Below, in pieces: positions 45,850-57,091 of a stretch of DNA of 64,000 bases. Numbering within the stretch: the stretch's first letter is position 1; every line of letters begins with the position of its first letter. This DNA is from Protea cynaroides (Eukaryota; Streptophyta; Magnoliopsida; Proteales; Proteaceae), in contig CM053266.1 of assembly GCA_028583415.1 (NCBI GenBank), forward strand, positions 40,481,758 through 40,545,757, in the 5' to 3' direction. The notes under the pieces were generated by a model. That model did not search any database. It saw nothing but the letters and a program-made list of their open reading frames with translations, and was not told the DNA's origin. The position numbers were made by a program, and so were the translations under genes.

Positions 45850-46190
45850 TAAGGGTCCAAGTGGCTTTTGGCCCAAGGAAAGGAGGTTATGAGGTGGCAG
45901 TTCTTGGGAATTTTATTTAGGACCCTATGGCTATTACGGTAAATGCACTTGTGTAGGCTTTGCTATAAATTTATGGCCATGGCATTCTCTATAATGAGGG
46001 GAGACGTGAGGACGAGTGGTGTAACCTTATTCTCCATTGATAATGAAACAATTCTCATCTCACTATGGACATAGGAAATCTTGCAAAATCACGTAAATCT
46101 TTGCGTTGTATGGTTTTGCCTTTTATGCATCGTGATTAGGGTTTCATTTCTATGCTAGCCATTATGAATTTTGAAATCAACACTTAGGTT
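45850..46190 (+). mobile_element. Probable copia LTR fragment
   Basis: A GCCCAAGGAAAGGAGGTTATG segment, a CTATAAAT motif at about 45963, and the run ACAATTCTC, GGACATAGG and CACGTAAATCTTTGCG resemble R/U5 regions of plant Ty1/copia LTRs. It may begin near 45576 and end near AATCAACA (about 46186). No target duplication was found and there are no internal domains nearby. Confidence 0.45.
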
Positions 46191-46654
46191 TTGAAATGAC
46201 ACACTTCTCATAACAACCTCCAAGGCAACCCAGACCTCCATTTCTCTGTTTATTACTTGGCAATCACCGATCGAGTCCCTAACACTAGTTGTTGGTCACC
46301 TGTTTTGCTGTTACAAGATGAAATTGATCAATCCAAACATTTAAATTTCTAAAATAAGCCTAAACAACATAGCTGAACACAAGGATTTGGAATTTTTGGG
46401 AGGAGGGGGGGTGAAGTTACTGCTATCCAGTGAATCTGGCCATTAGACAGTGAGAACACATCCTAATATGCTTCCTCAGAAGGAAGAACCAGTTTTTATC
46501 ATATATCATTCCTACTTATGTTACCTGAAATTTTGATCAATTCACTTCAACCCAAAACTAAGGTAACCCTGATTTGAACATTAATCAATTTAAATTTGAA
46601 AGTTACAAGAAGTTGGTACAACCAAAAAACAAGATGATGAAAGAAATGAATGGT

Positions 46655-48692
46655 TTAGGCTACAGTTTTATACTTACAAAGAACCTTACATTTAAGTACT
46701 CTATCCTGAACATAAAATCCTGGCATCACCATGACCTTAACACGAGCAGGAGTTTGCGGTCTCTGTCGCTCTACAAAAATATCCTCCATGTAGATGGGAT
46801 CAAACTTTCTGTTTTCTTCAACCCTTAAGATCCCAAGGGATGGATTGAAAGAGAATGCTAGTAAGTGTAGCAACCAGATGCACTTTGCAGCAACAAAGAA
46901 AGATTGAAGTAACTGTTCAGGCCATGGTCTGGTCCAATTCAGAGTAGAAATTATGTTACTCATCTTCTGATCACAGAACCTACTGAATTCTTCACTGTAG
47001 TACTTGGTTCCCTTCCTCAGTACTTCATTCCAGCTCAAATTTCTCAATGCAACAAATGATGCAAACTGTGCTTGGCGATCTTCCTTAGGGTCTAACACTT
47101 TTGGTGTGCCATTCTTCTGGAACACGCAGTTCTCGAAGTCCTGGTAAAGGGACTGGTTTATGAGAGCTTCTAAATGATATAGTACTGCTTTTGAGTACTT
47201 GGAGTTAAGAGTCAGATTATATGGCTGAAGAATCAAATTTAGCTTGTCCATCAAATTGCTCTCAGTTTCTTCAATTTCAACAACAAGAGCCTTGCAGAAT
47301 TGTTTTACTGACAATCTTGCTTCTGATACTATTTGCAAGAAACCCTCCACCATGATTTCGTGGTCTACGGGTATGACCTTTTCACTGTTCCCATCAATCG
47401 ATTTCCCTCCCTTCGGCAGATTACCAGGCCTTTCAGGAACTTGGGGATCCCTTCTCTGCACCGTTTGTTTGACAACCTTCTTTAACTCTTCACAGTAGGT
47501 TTCTAAGTTCTCCAGCTTCTGTTTCAGCTCCCCCAAGGAAGATTTCATATCTGCAACCTCCATTAAAGCCACATCTCTGTTTTCATTGGCCTCCATTAGT
47601 TCCTTCTTCAAGGATTCAATTGACATTATCCCAAAGTCATTGAAAATTTGAGAAACTTCTTCGGATTCTGCTCGATTTGGGGAGGTTTCGTTCTTATGCT
47701 TCTTCTTTAACCGAGGAAACAACCATGAGAAGATGGGTCCTCTGTGTTTTGATTGTGGCTGAGATGATAAGTGGGAATCTGTCAAAGGCACAACTGTATT
47801 AGAGTTCTTGGTCCCATTATCAGTTTCAGAACTGATAACCGCAGGCTTGCATTTATTGCAAGTCGTTACCGTTTTGAAATCCCCTGAACCAGTTCTCCTG
47901 CTAGACTTGAACAAGTCGGTTCCGGGTGATGCTTGAAGGATTGCAATGTGATTTGCACAAGAACTAGTAACAGATTTATGATCTTCAGATTGACAGATGT
48001 GGGGGTCCCGACCAAATGGACCAGGAGGAAACCCCTTTGTGCATGAGGAAGTTTCCTTTTTAATGTCAGATGAATCAGCATCATCGTCTTCTCCCCCTTC
48101 TAGCCTGTAAGCATCCCAGTTTCCAGACAAAGTTCGATTCTCTAATCTGATTTGTTGATACCCTGGTAATGGTTCCTCTTCATAACTCTGTTTAAAACTT
48201 GCCCAACTCAGTGAAACATGCAAAAGCTGACGACAAAAGGGTCGTGAATCGTGATCACTGCCATTAAAAGAGATTTTGTGTGTGTGTGTGTGTGTGTGTG
48301 TGGTTCCTTAAATTATATGCTCTAAACATTAAAAGCTTCCATTAGTGGGAAATCTCAGCCACCATAATTTAAATTCATTAAAGCTACCAATATAGAAAAT
48401 AAATCAAAATTAAGTTCAACAGTTAAAAGTGGGGATAGAGTTGAGAGAAATTCAAACTCACCGGAGTGAAAACAGGGTAATCTTGTGCGGAGAATTGAGA
48501 AGAAGGTCGTGAAATGGAAGGAGAGACACACACAGGCAATCTGAGATTTGCTGGGCTATTTCCTTGCATCAAAGCAGCATGGAGAGCTCTCAGTTCGATA
48601 GCTTTGGCAATGGCTGTTTGGATTTCTTGCCGACTAACTTCATTGTTGTTGTTTTGAAAAGCTTGAGCAGCAGCAGCAGCAGCAGCAGCCAT
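46655..48692 (-). CDS. IRK-interacting protein-like (DUF641/GIL1 family), two exons
   Basis: Exons 48692-48462 (77 codons) and 48187-46655 (510 codons plus stop) join in phase at CCG|GTGAGT...AACAG|AGT, giving 587 aa. The N-terminus is a poly-Ala run encoded by a GCN repeat. It is followed by an AIAKAIELRALHAALMQG helix and a SAQDYPVFTP-S-YEEEPLPGYQQI stretch typical of the IRKI family. A low-complexity region with a basic FSWLFPRLKKKHK patch (about 228-241) precedes a coiled coil (about 266-320) starting GIMSIESLKKEL. A helical DUF641-type domain follows, then the conserved C-terminus VKVMVMPGFYVQDRVLKCKV. Arabidopsis relatives bind the receptor kinase IRK or act in gravitropism and light responses. 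The exact subfamily (IRKI or GIL1-like) is inferred. The intron holds a (GT)n run near 48280-48301. Confidence 0.88.
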
Positions 48693-49962
48693 TAAAGAAC
48701 AAAAAAGTTGCAGCAGAATATAAAAAAATTCGATTCAGAAAGAGAAACCAAGTTTATTTGAAGAATTCCTAAAAAAAGTAAGGTACAAGTGGGAAGAGAA
48801 GATGAAAGTGGGGTATCTAATGGTTGGACTTGATTCACAGAGAGAATGATCGTATATCTATTGAAGAATTTGCAGAACCAGAAAAAATGATTTCCAGAGG
48901 ATTCTGATATCTAAAGTTTTTGTCTTTGTCCTCTAAGATGGGTTTATGGTATGAGAAGGAGCAAAGTGAGAAGCAGAAGAGAAGAGAAGTAGCTTTTACT
49001 CCATGGAAGCGTGAGTGGATTTTCAATTTACCGAAATACCCCTCATTTCCTTAAATAACTAAACAAAAAGATCATGTCATGGCGTTCTCCCTTCCTTACG
49101 TTTATCAATCATTAATTTGATAATTTCATCCAAGGACGATAGATTAGGGGTATTTACGTCCATTAAAAAAGTTACCGATTTTTCGCCAAAAGGTCGTCGT
49201 GGTCTGCCGTCTGTGGGTGCGCGACAGAGAAATCCCAGAGCTTTTCAGGATTCTCTAGGCCTGAATAGTAAATCGCGTTCAAACTGTTGGTGAAAACTAA
49301 ACAGTGCTTCATCAGTGATGTAAATTACGAAATTACACTCTCCCCTGACTTGGCAATATTAGATTACTCTGGGACTGAAATATAATTACACATATGCTTT
49401 ATTCCGGGAAAAGACTGCCACCATACATTAGGGTCTCTGAGAATGTTTATTAGATTCGACGGAAAATAAAAAAGTTTACATATTAAAGTTCCCACAGTTC
49501 AGAGCGACTTTTACTTTAGAAGAAATTCTACTTTATTCCTTTTTTTTATCTTCTTTCAGCCTGCAATCCCAAAAGGGAGTGAGGTTTGTCAACTTCCACA
49601 TGCATCAAAGTGTTCTTTCTTCTTGATTACATCGATTTAATGAGTATATAAGAAGACCAAAATGAATCTTAAACTTAATCAATTTGATATAATCTTATCT
49701 CAACCCCAAATGGTTTTATTACCCCCCCCCCCAAAAAAAAAAAAAGGAAAGGAAAAAACTAAATGGATCAACTATCCTGTTTTTTGTTTTTTATTCTAAT
49801 CAAGCTATTTTTTTAATATAAAATTTATTTAAAACATTTTATTAAGTAGTTCAGAAACATTGCCAGTAGCAATTGTAGAAAACAAAACTGGTGATGGATC
49901 CACGGTTCAAGTTTGACACAAATAGAGAAGAGCTCGTTGGGTTTTCAATCCTTTGCAGCCAT
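48693..49962. other. IRKI-like upstream region and spacer
   Basis: It should contain the promoter and 5' UTR of the minus-strand IRKI-like gene, but I could not place a TATA box. A C-then-A homopolymer lies at about 49721-49745. No other gene was recognised. Confidence 0.45.
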
Positions 49963-50461
49963 TAAGGGTGTTAATCGGTGTGATTTCGGTTTAACAGTGA
50001 AGTTCGATTTCGATTTGGTGTGTAATGAATAAAACTAAAACAGAACCATTTATTAAACGGTTTCAAAATGCTTATCAAAATCGATTATTAATCGATTTCA
50101 ATTTTTTTATTTTTAAATGATTTTATTGGCGGGACAACGAGGAAGAGAGTTAGGAACAAAGTAAAGGAAAAATCAAGGAAACCATTAAAATTATAATTTA
50201 GAAGTATATCATGTGGAAAACATTAAATTATATTTTATTTCTACAAGTATAAACATTAAGCACTAAAGGATTAAAGTAAAGGTTTAGTCGGTTTTAACGG
50301 TTCTAAATAGCCAGTTTAAACGGTTTCATTATTGAAACCAGAACCGAAGGGTTTAACTAGATGTTTCCATTTCTAAAATCAAAATCGAACCATTTAATAA
50401 TCGATTTAAACGGTTTAATTCGATTTCGATACATGGTTCAATTTTATTTTTGACACCCTTA
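49963..50461. mobile_element. hAT-like MITE, 499 bp
   Basis: The ends TAAGGGTGTTAA and TTGACACCCTTA are inverted repeats with one mismatch. The flanks GCAGCCAT (49955-49962) and GTAGCCAT (50462-50469) are an 8-bp duplication with one mismatch. The interior is full of CGGTTT, AACCG and TCGATTT motifs, and there is no coding capacity. Confidence 0.75.
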
Positions 50462-50469
50462 GTAGCCAT

Positions 50470-51357
50470 GCAGCCCTTACAGCCCCGTATGCGATTTGAA
50501 TCATAAACTATACATATATTTCCTTACCATTTTTCTTAGTGTCAATATTTTAGGTCTTGCTTTAGTTTTTGCCCTCACACATACTCATACCAACTCAAAC
50601 GAATTTCATGTAACTAATATAAACATTTTATATTTTATATGTAAACTTTTTTTCAATATTTATTTCCACATATAAAAGAAATACCAAGTTTATTTTCCCC
50701 TTCAAATGTAATTATATTTTATCTCTTGAAAACAAATATTTAAAAAAAAAATTATATATTAAATTTCATAAGTTTTATGATAAAATTTTACATCAAAACA
50801 AATGGAATCACAATGAACCTTACATTTTACAAGAAATTTGTCTCTCTCTCTCTCTCTATTGGATCTTATCTTCTTAGGACTTCAACACGTATATATAAAC
50901 ACATTAGTCAATAGCTTATCGACATAGGATTCTTCCAATGATGGATTTTGATTTAATAATTTCCCTTGTCTTTTACGTTTCCTTTATCTTAATTTGAAGG
51001 TGGCATCGGTGGTTTTAAGAACAAATGTCAAGGCTATCCTTTGGAGAAGATAAAGGATGGGCACATGGATATCATTGAAAGTGTAAAAGAAGCTACTTAT
51101 ATGCACCATGCATGGTTTACGGCTTACTCCACATCTTCATCATAATTATCCTACTAATTAAGACTCCTTTTTATAAAACACTCTTTCTTTGTATAGAATT
51201 ATATATTTTTAGAGGGGAGGCTCTCGGATTCAGATCCTCTCTACCCTCTGGCCCGTCCAGCCTGCCCTAGCATCAATATTGGATCATGTTTACATACAAA
51301 AGAGAACGATCCAAACACTGCTGGGTGAGTTGGATGGGCTGGAGGGGAGAGGGGGAG
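50470..51357. other. AT-rich spacer
   Basis: No gene was recognised. The segment 50.56-50.82 kb, ending TACATCAAAACAAATGG, looks like a degraded relative of the Tourist-like MITE at 44.5 kb. A GGATTCAGATCCTCTC motif near 51227 matches the arms of the following hairpin. Confidence 0.4.
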
Positions 51358-51497
51358 GGATTCAAATCCTCTCCTCCCAGAGATTCGGGAGGAGGGGCGG
51401 CGGCTTATGGCTGTTGGCTAGGATGTAGGGTTCGGAGCCGACAGCCCCAGGCCGCCGCCCTTCCTCCCAAATCTCTGGGAGGAGAGGATGTGAATCC
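51358..51497. repeat. 140-nt GC-rich long hairpin
   Basis: GGATTCAAATCCTCTCCTCC on the left pairs with the complementary segment ending GTGAATCC at 51497. Pairing continues through GGAGGAGGGGCGGCGGC with GCCGCCGCCCTTCCTCC and an inner GGCTGTTGGCT with AGCCGACAGCC, leaving a loop of about 14 nt. Only a few mismatches interrupt the stem. Likely a foldback MITE; a small-RNA precursor is possible. Confidence 0.85.
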
Positions 51498-51896
51498 GAA
51501 GGGGGTGGGGGTTGATCTCTTTCCAAGGTTCCAGAGGTAGTGGAACTGTTGTAAAATTTAATGTCGTACCTTATTTGAAAAATAACTTATTCCAATGATG
51601 AAGACTGCACTGCAACAAAAAAAGAGAGTTTGAAGCTGAGTCGTATCATAAGCGATACTGTCCTAAAGACATAATTTGCCCCCAATGGTGCAACCAGGTT
51701 TTGACGCAAATCTGGCTCTAAGATAAAGCAATTTCTTGGCTTCCCATATTAAACCTGCACTGATCTAATACACTCCTTTGAGTACTTCGGAGTGGTACTA
51801 AGGCAAATGTAGATATCGATGATGGAAAAAATCGATTTATATGATAAATCAAAATAAAAATCGACAGGGGGACAACATATAGTATTGGTTATCAGA

Positions 51897-51929
<33 letters not shown>

Positions 51930-53499
51930 CATTAGTTTCATAAAAATTCAAACCCAATGGAGGACTCCTACTACCCTATTTATAGAGTAGGACATGCCCT
52001 TTCTAAGCACCCTTAGATGTAGGTGTGTCATTTTATTCCAACGACTCAGATCGTTAGATCCTGATCTGATGGTTTAGATCATTGTGAAAGAAGATGAGAG
52101 TGGAAGGTAATTTGGGCATCAAAGGGTTAATAAAAATCTGTAAAAAACCTAAATCCCTAAATCAGAGGAGGGAGATAATAGAGAAGAGATGAGACGCAGA
52201 GAGGGAGTGAGGCGGTGTGAGTTCGTTGGAGGGGAAGAGGGGGAGGTCAACACCTCACCTCTTCTCCTTAAAATCCCTCCACCTTACCTCCTCCAAAACC
52301 GCCAACCACCCTACACCTCCCAGTCGTAGCCTCTACCTGATGGTCCTCTCTCCCGTCGACAACACATTACCCAGCCTACCTACCAGCCACCTGATCGATC
52401 TCTCATCAACAGCTCATCGCCCAAGGATGCTGCCGAAGAGGGATAAAAGACCAGAGAAAAAATCAGGAAAGAGAAAATCAGGGAAGGGAGATAGAGACAG
52501 GAGGCCGAAAAAAAAAATCTGGACAAAGAAGAGAAGGTGGACAAAAGTGAGAAAGGAGAGAGGGAAATAGGGTGAGAGAGAGAGATTTTAGAGAGAGGGA
52601 GGTTCGTTATTGCAGAAAATAGGGGAATTGGCGGAAGAAGCAATCAGGCAAGAAGTAGTAGACGAAGAGAGGAGATCAGAGAGGGGTTTGGCTTTCGGGT
52701 TGGAGCAAAAGAGGAGCAGAGAAGGTCTCTTCGACGCCTGGGATTTTTCTCTCCAGGTAGAGTTTAGAGAGAGAGAGTAGGGATTTGGTAGTCACCGCAG
52801 GAGACAGAAGAAAGATGTAGCAGTGGCAGGCGGCGGCATCAATCAAGAAGAAGAGACGAGCGGCAGCAGCGGCGGCTAAGGCAAAGACAGAGGAGAAATA
52901 GCTACGATTTCTATCAGTTTCAGGTGAGTACTCTCTCCCTACATTCATGGATTCTGATTCTCTGATTACATCTGTTGAGTAGATGTTGAAATGCTTTTCG
53001 AATCTATTGTGACTCGTTTTCTCCTATACTGTGGTTCGTTGTTTCTTCTGTACACCTTATGCTCGATAAAAATGCCATGAGAGCTTATCGCTTTTATATC
53101 GAATTCCATCATGGTAGACAGCGTATGAGAAGACCTCTCCATTGTTTTATATTGGAATCTCTTGGGGTTTTCTCTAGTCTTTCATGCGGTTCTATGCTTC
53201 CGATTTGTTTGCCAATTTTACTTGGATGCTTTCTTTATTTTGATCGTTAGGGTTGGATTGCATGTATAAATTCTGTAGTTATTTTTTTTTTTTTTGTCAT
53301 CTTCTTACCTCCTTCTCCACAGTATTACTTGTTTATCTCCCTTCATATTTCTATCTTGGTAAATGGGCTACAATATGGTATCTCCATCTTTCTTTGTATT
53401 TTACCCCGTGTATGTATCCTAGTCCTCCCTTGTATCTGTTTACATTATGAGGGTTTGAGTTTTGTAAGGTGCAAGGTAGGCTGGTTTTGTTTTCTCTTT
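51498..53499. other. Spacer with (GA)n and a UTR-like purine-rich block
   Basis: A (GA)n tract lies at 51895-51929. From about 52140 to 52925 the sequence is purine-rich with GGCGGC runs and ends in a good donor-like TTTCAG|GTGAGTAC (about 52922). This could be a 5'-UTR exon of an unidentified plus-strand transcript, but no downstream coding exon was found. Lys/Arg-rich and Ser/Leu-rich frames here are composition artefacts. Confidence 0.4.
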
Positions 53500-56382
53500 G
53501 TTTGACTAAGCCTAGGTAGATTCAGGTTTCATGTTATATCGGGTTGGTTCAGTTTAGGTTTGGTCCAGGTTTCTCTGTGAGTTGGTTTAGTTGTTAGGGT
53601 TGGTTCAAGTTAGGTCGAGGTTTAGGTCCGTGAGTTGGCTTAGTCTGCTTCAGGGTTTATGTGTGTTCTAGTTTGATTTGGTGGGGGTCGGATTTGGCTA
53701 GGTTTAAGTGTGGGTCTAGGTTAGTTCTGGGCTGGTTCGGGTCAGCCCATAATTTTGTCCTTTGAACCTGCTTTTGTTTGGTTCAGTTAGTGTTGGGTTG
53801 GTTTGGGCAAACCTAGGTTTAGACCTTTAGAGTCTATTTTTCTTAGTTGATTTTGGGCTTGTTCGTACCAGCCCAAGTTCTGATTTTAGAATTTGTTTAA
53901 TTTAACTTTGGACTAGTTCAGGTCAATCCAAGTTTAAGTTTCTAGGGTCTGGTGTGTTAATTTAGTTTAGGCAAGAATTGGGTTTAGGATGGTCTAGTTT
54001 GGTTTGGTTTATCTGGTCTAACTTGAATTGGCTCGACCCAAGCATAATTTGATCACATGTATAGATTCATGACAACCTGATCACATGCTTAACGCTTATA
54101 TCTCTGTCATCCGTGATTGAATCACATGTTTATTTTCATATGTCTCTCATGTTAGATATTAATAAATGTATATGTAGGTAGCTTAGATATTAAATGCATT
54201 ATTGAATCTATGCCTCCTACCCCTCCCCAAGTGATGTATCTTCATTCTTAACACTTCATTGTAATAGATGCATGTTAGGATTCACACTTCCCACGATGTG
54301 ACTGTTTAGGGGTTCCAATAAGCCCGACCTTTGTGGGCCCATTTAGAATGAGCCCATCAACCCTAGGATTGGATCAAAGAGTGTGGGAATTCGTTGTATC
54401 AAATATATTAATGAAAATATGCAATTGGGCCACCTGAGTATCCTAAATGTGGGATATGAGTGAGATATTAGTGAACCCCGTGTGTGGGGAGCTAAGGCTT
54501 TTGCCTCTCCTGAGTGTTGCCACGCGTGTCCATGGCTCTTCAATCAATGAGAACTTCGTTTGACCTGATTTTAGAGAGACAGAGGTTTCGAGAGATGGAT
54601 AGGCTGCGGGGGAGTTTTTTCACTCCACGCTCAGTCAAATTGAGATAAATTCCATATATTATGGGATTACCTCATCATGGGGACTCCTTATGGTAGGAGC
54701 GCTTCTACACCCTAAGATGGGTTCCACTACTGTGGGAACATCTCTCCGCTTGATGTGTTCCAATATTTTAGGAGTATCATTTTCACACAAACACTCAAAT
54801 TGAGATAAGTTCCATATATTATGGGATTACCTCAGCGAGAGAATTTTCTTGTGACGGGAATACCTCTACACTGAGATGGGTCCCATTGTTGTAGGGACAT
54901 CTCTCACCATCGGATGTGTTCCATGATTATGGGAGTATCCATCACTTAGGATGCGCTTCAATATTTTGGGAGCGTCCCTCTTCTTGCACACACCTGGTAC
55001 GTACACACCCGCCTGAACTACGTTTGGCCTGATTCCCATCGCACAAGGATACATAGGTAGTCTGGGATTTTCCCAAGCCTCGATTATATGTTGTATATCT
55101 TTTTTTTTCATTTCTTTAGATTATGATTAGGCCGTTCATTAAATTCTTTAATTCATTTTGTGATTATTTTCTTGTTTAATTTTGTTTAATTTCAACTTGT
55201 GCCATGCATAGTTAGTAAAAAAATTAGAGATCAATTTAGGATTCTCCCTTCTACCTTGTATTGTAGTTAGATAGCTTCAAGTGTTCATAAACAATAGGAA
55301 ATGACAGGATTTAGGGAGACCGATTTGACCGGACGAGTAAGGTGCCTAACACATTCTCAACTCGTAATTTGACGCTTACCCGCCTTTGGTGAGACGAGAT
55401 AGTTATTCCATTGCGTGAGTCATTAGAGTCCCTCCAAAGAGGGACAACATTTATAGGTCCTAGACCTTATCTAGGTGACGACTTCAGTTTTCTTACCCTC
55501 CACCGGCATGAGTGGATGGGATCTGAATGTGAGAACTTTTCAGATCCCAGTTTGAACGTAATGAGGGTAGACAACTTTAACTACATGCTAATTCACAAAT
55601 TAAAATTGATGATAACCAAATTTTCAAATAATTTATTTGGTCCTCACAGTCCTTGCCAATAGAGATATAGGTATTAGTATGACGTAGGGTATCAAGGAGA
55701 AGACGTGGGATTGTGGCACTGCCTGCCCACCAGACTCTAGCTCTATCTCTATACCGCAGTGAATGATGTGGGGCAATAGTAGTAGTGTGGATCGGAGCCT
55801 GACTATTGGGTATGCTCACACTCTAGTGCATGGAGGTGCAATGACCGCCAAACCTTATCATAACACTTTACAAGTTATACCTGACACAATGTAATGTTAT
55901 CTCATGCATTTTGTATGTTGCATGGTCTTGTGTTTTACTGAGCTAAGTTGTGAGCTCACCCTTTGTATATACAAAATTTTCAGATATTGATGCAGGTTAT
56001 ATTATTAAGGATTTTATGGCTACTCCAGCTTATGGGACTATTGCTGCGTTGGATACACATGCAGTAGAGGACGAGCATGATGTTTCATGTGAATGTTTAT
56101 TCTATGTGTTTCTTTAGGATTTATTATTTATTCTTTTCAATTGATTATAAGCAATGTAACACATTTATTTAATTACGTTGTGGTTGATGAGAATAATTTG
56201 AATAATTATTTATTTATAATTAGAAAACTCAGTTTATTTATTAATTCCGCTGCTATTTATTATTATCTGATGGTTAGTATGCATGGTTGGTTTGTTGACA
56301 CGTTCTATTGAGATCTTGGTGTGAGCTGTTGGGTTAGAGATGGTTTACTCATACTTCTAGTTTAGTCGAAATTGGAGTGTGA
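53500..56382 (-). mobile_element. Probable gypsy-type LTR region (borders uncertain)
   Basis: Read on the minus strand, the block starts TGTCACACTCCAATTTCG at 56382, a start typical of long chromovirus LTRs. It includes GGTTT/GGTTC-rich low-complexity sequence (53.5-54.05 kb), a tandem duplication (54.64-54.95 kb) and a GAGCTCACCC motif (about 55952) seen in such LTRs. No gag-pol sequence is present and the other end was not located, so this is inferred from terminal sequence and texture. Confidence 0.35.
54636..54950. repeat. Tandem duplication, 160-bp unit
   Basis: Copies begin CAAATTGAGATAA at 54636 and 54796 and share TTCCATATATTATGGGATTA, GATGGGT(T/C)CCA, a GGGA-ACATCTCTC-type block and GATGTGTTCCA. 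A partial third subunit (AATATTTTGGGAGCGTCC) follows near 54960-54986. Confidence 0.85.
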
Positions 56383-56454
56383 CAAATATCGTATCCCACT
56401 GACCCACCATGTGTTATAAGGGTAATAATATATATTCCACAAGAATGCCATGCA

Positions 56455-56810
56455 ACGCCAGAAGGATGCCACCTTATTGTTCCAGCATGCATACTTCTAA
56501 ATGATAACCACTCAAGCAGCTATAAATACCAGATAGATCGAAGATAAATGGTGGAACTCTTCTCATCCGTAAGAATTCTCTCTCTCTCTCTCTCTAACCT
56601 ACATTAAGAGTATCCCACTAAAATTTGGAACTCGGATCATTCTTCCCGAGTTCTCAGTTATTTGATCTCTTATTAACTTGAGCATCGGAGTGATTTCAAG
56701 ATTATCTAACTCGTCCACACAATCTCCTTACTTTCTTCCTATGTAGCATTTGAGCGATCTAGAAATAGCAGGTGTCATTGGACATCAACAGGAGTTAATA
56801 TGCTGATTCT
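56455..56810 (+). mobile_element. LTR-like fragment
   Basis: It has a TATA-like CTATAAATACC (about 56520), a (TC)n run and AACTTGAGCATCGGAGTG (about 56675-56695). The last motif resembles the GCATCGGAG signature in the LTR-like insertion at 955-1638 and in plant gypsy LTR 3' parts. Ends and target duplication are not resolved. Confidence 0.45.
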
Positions 56811-56947
56811 AGACCATGGGGCTGGTCCCTTAGCTAAGGGACCCAATGGAAAAAAAAAATTCCAACTTTTTATGTAACACTTAAAACAAAATGGGGCAAA
56901 TGCATTAAACTAAAGTGGTCCTCTTCCAACTATGGGAGTTCGGATCA

Positions 56948-57091
56948 CCTACATGTGTACATATATACTCTTCATAGGATCTTATCCCCATTGATATTGT
57001 GTGGGACCCCACCTCTAGAGTGTGGGATCCATTGGATATGGATGATAATAAGATCCCAAGAAGAATACATGTACATGCGTATGAACTATTC
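56948..57091. mobile_element. Foldback insertion flanked by a 13-bp direct repeat
   Basis: TCCAACTATGGGA lies at 56935-56947 and 57092-57104. The 144-bp insert folds on itself: CATGTGTACATATATAC, GGATCTTAT and GTGGGACC on the left are mirrored by GGTCCCAC-like, ATAAGATCC and GTACATGTATTC-like sequence on the right. It is a MITE-like hairpin. Confidence 0.65.

Noticed and set aside
52217..52643. Lys/Arg-rich frame (+) and Ser/Leu-rich frame (-)
   Set aside because: Both arise from purine-rich low-complexity DNA; no domain, no splice support.
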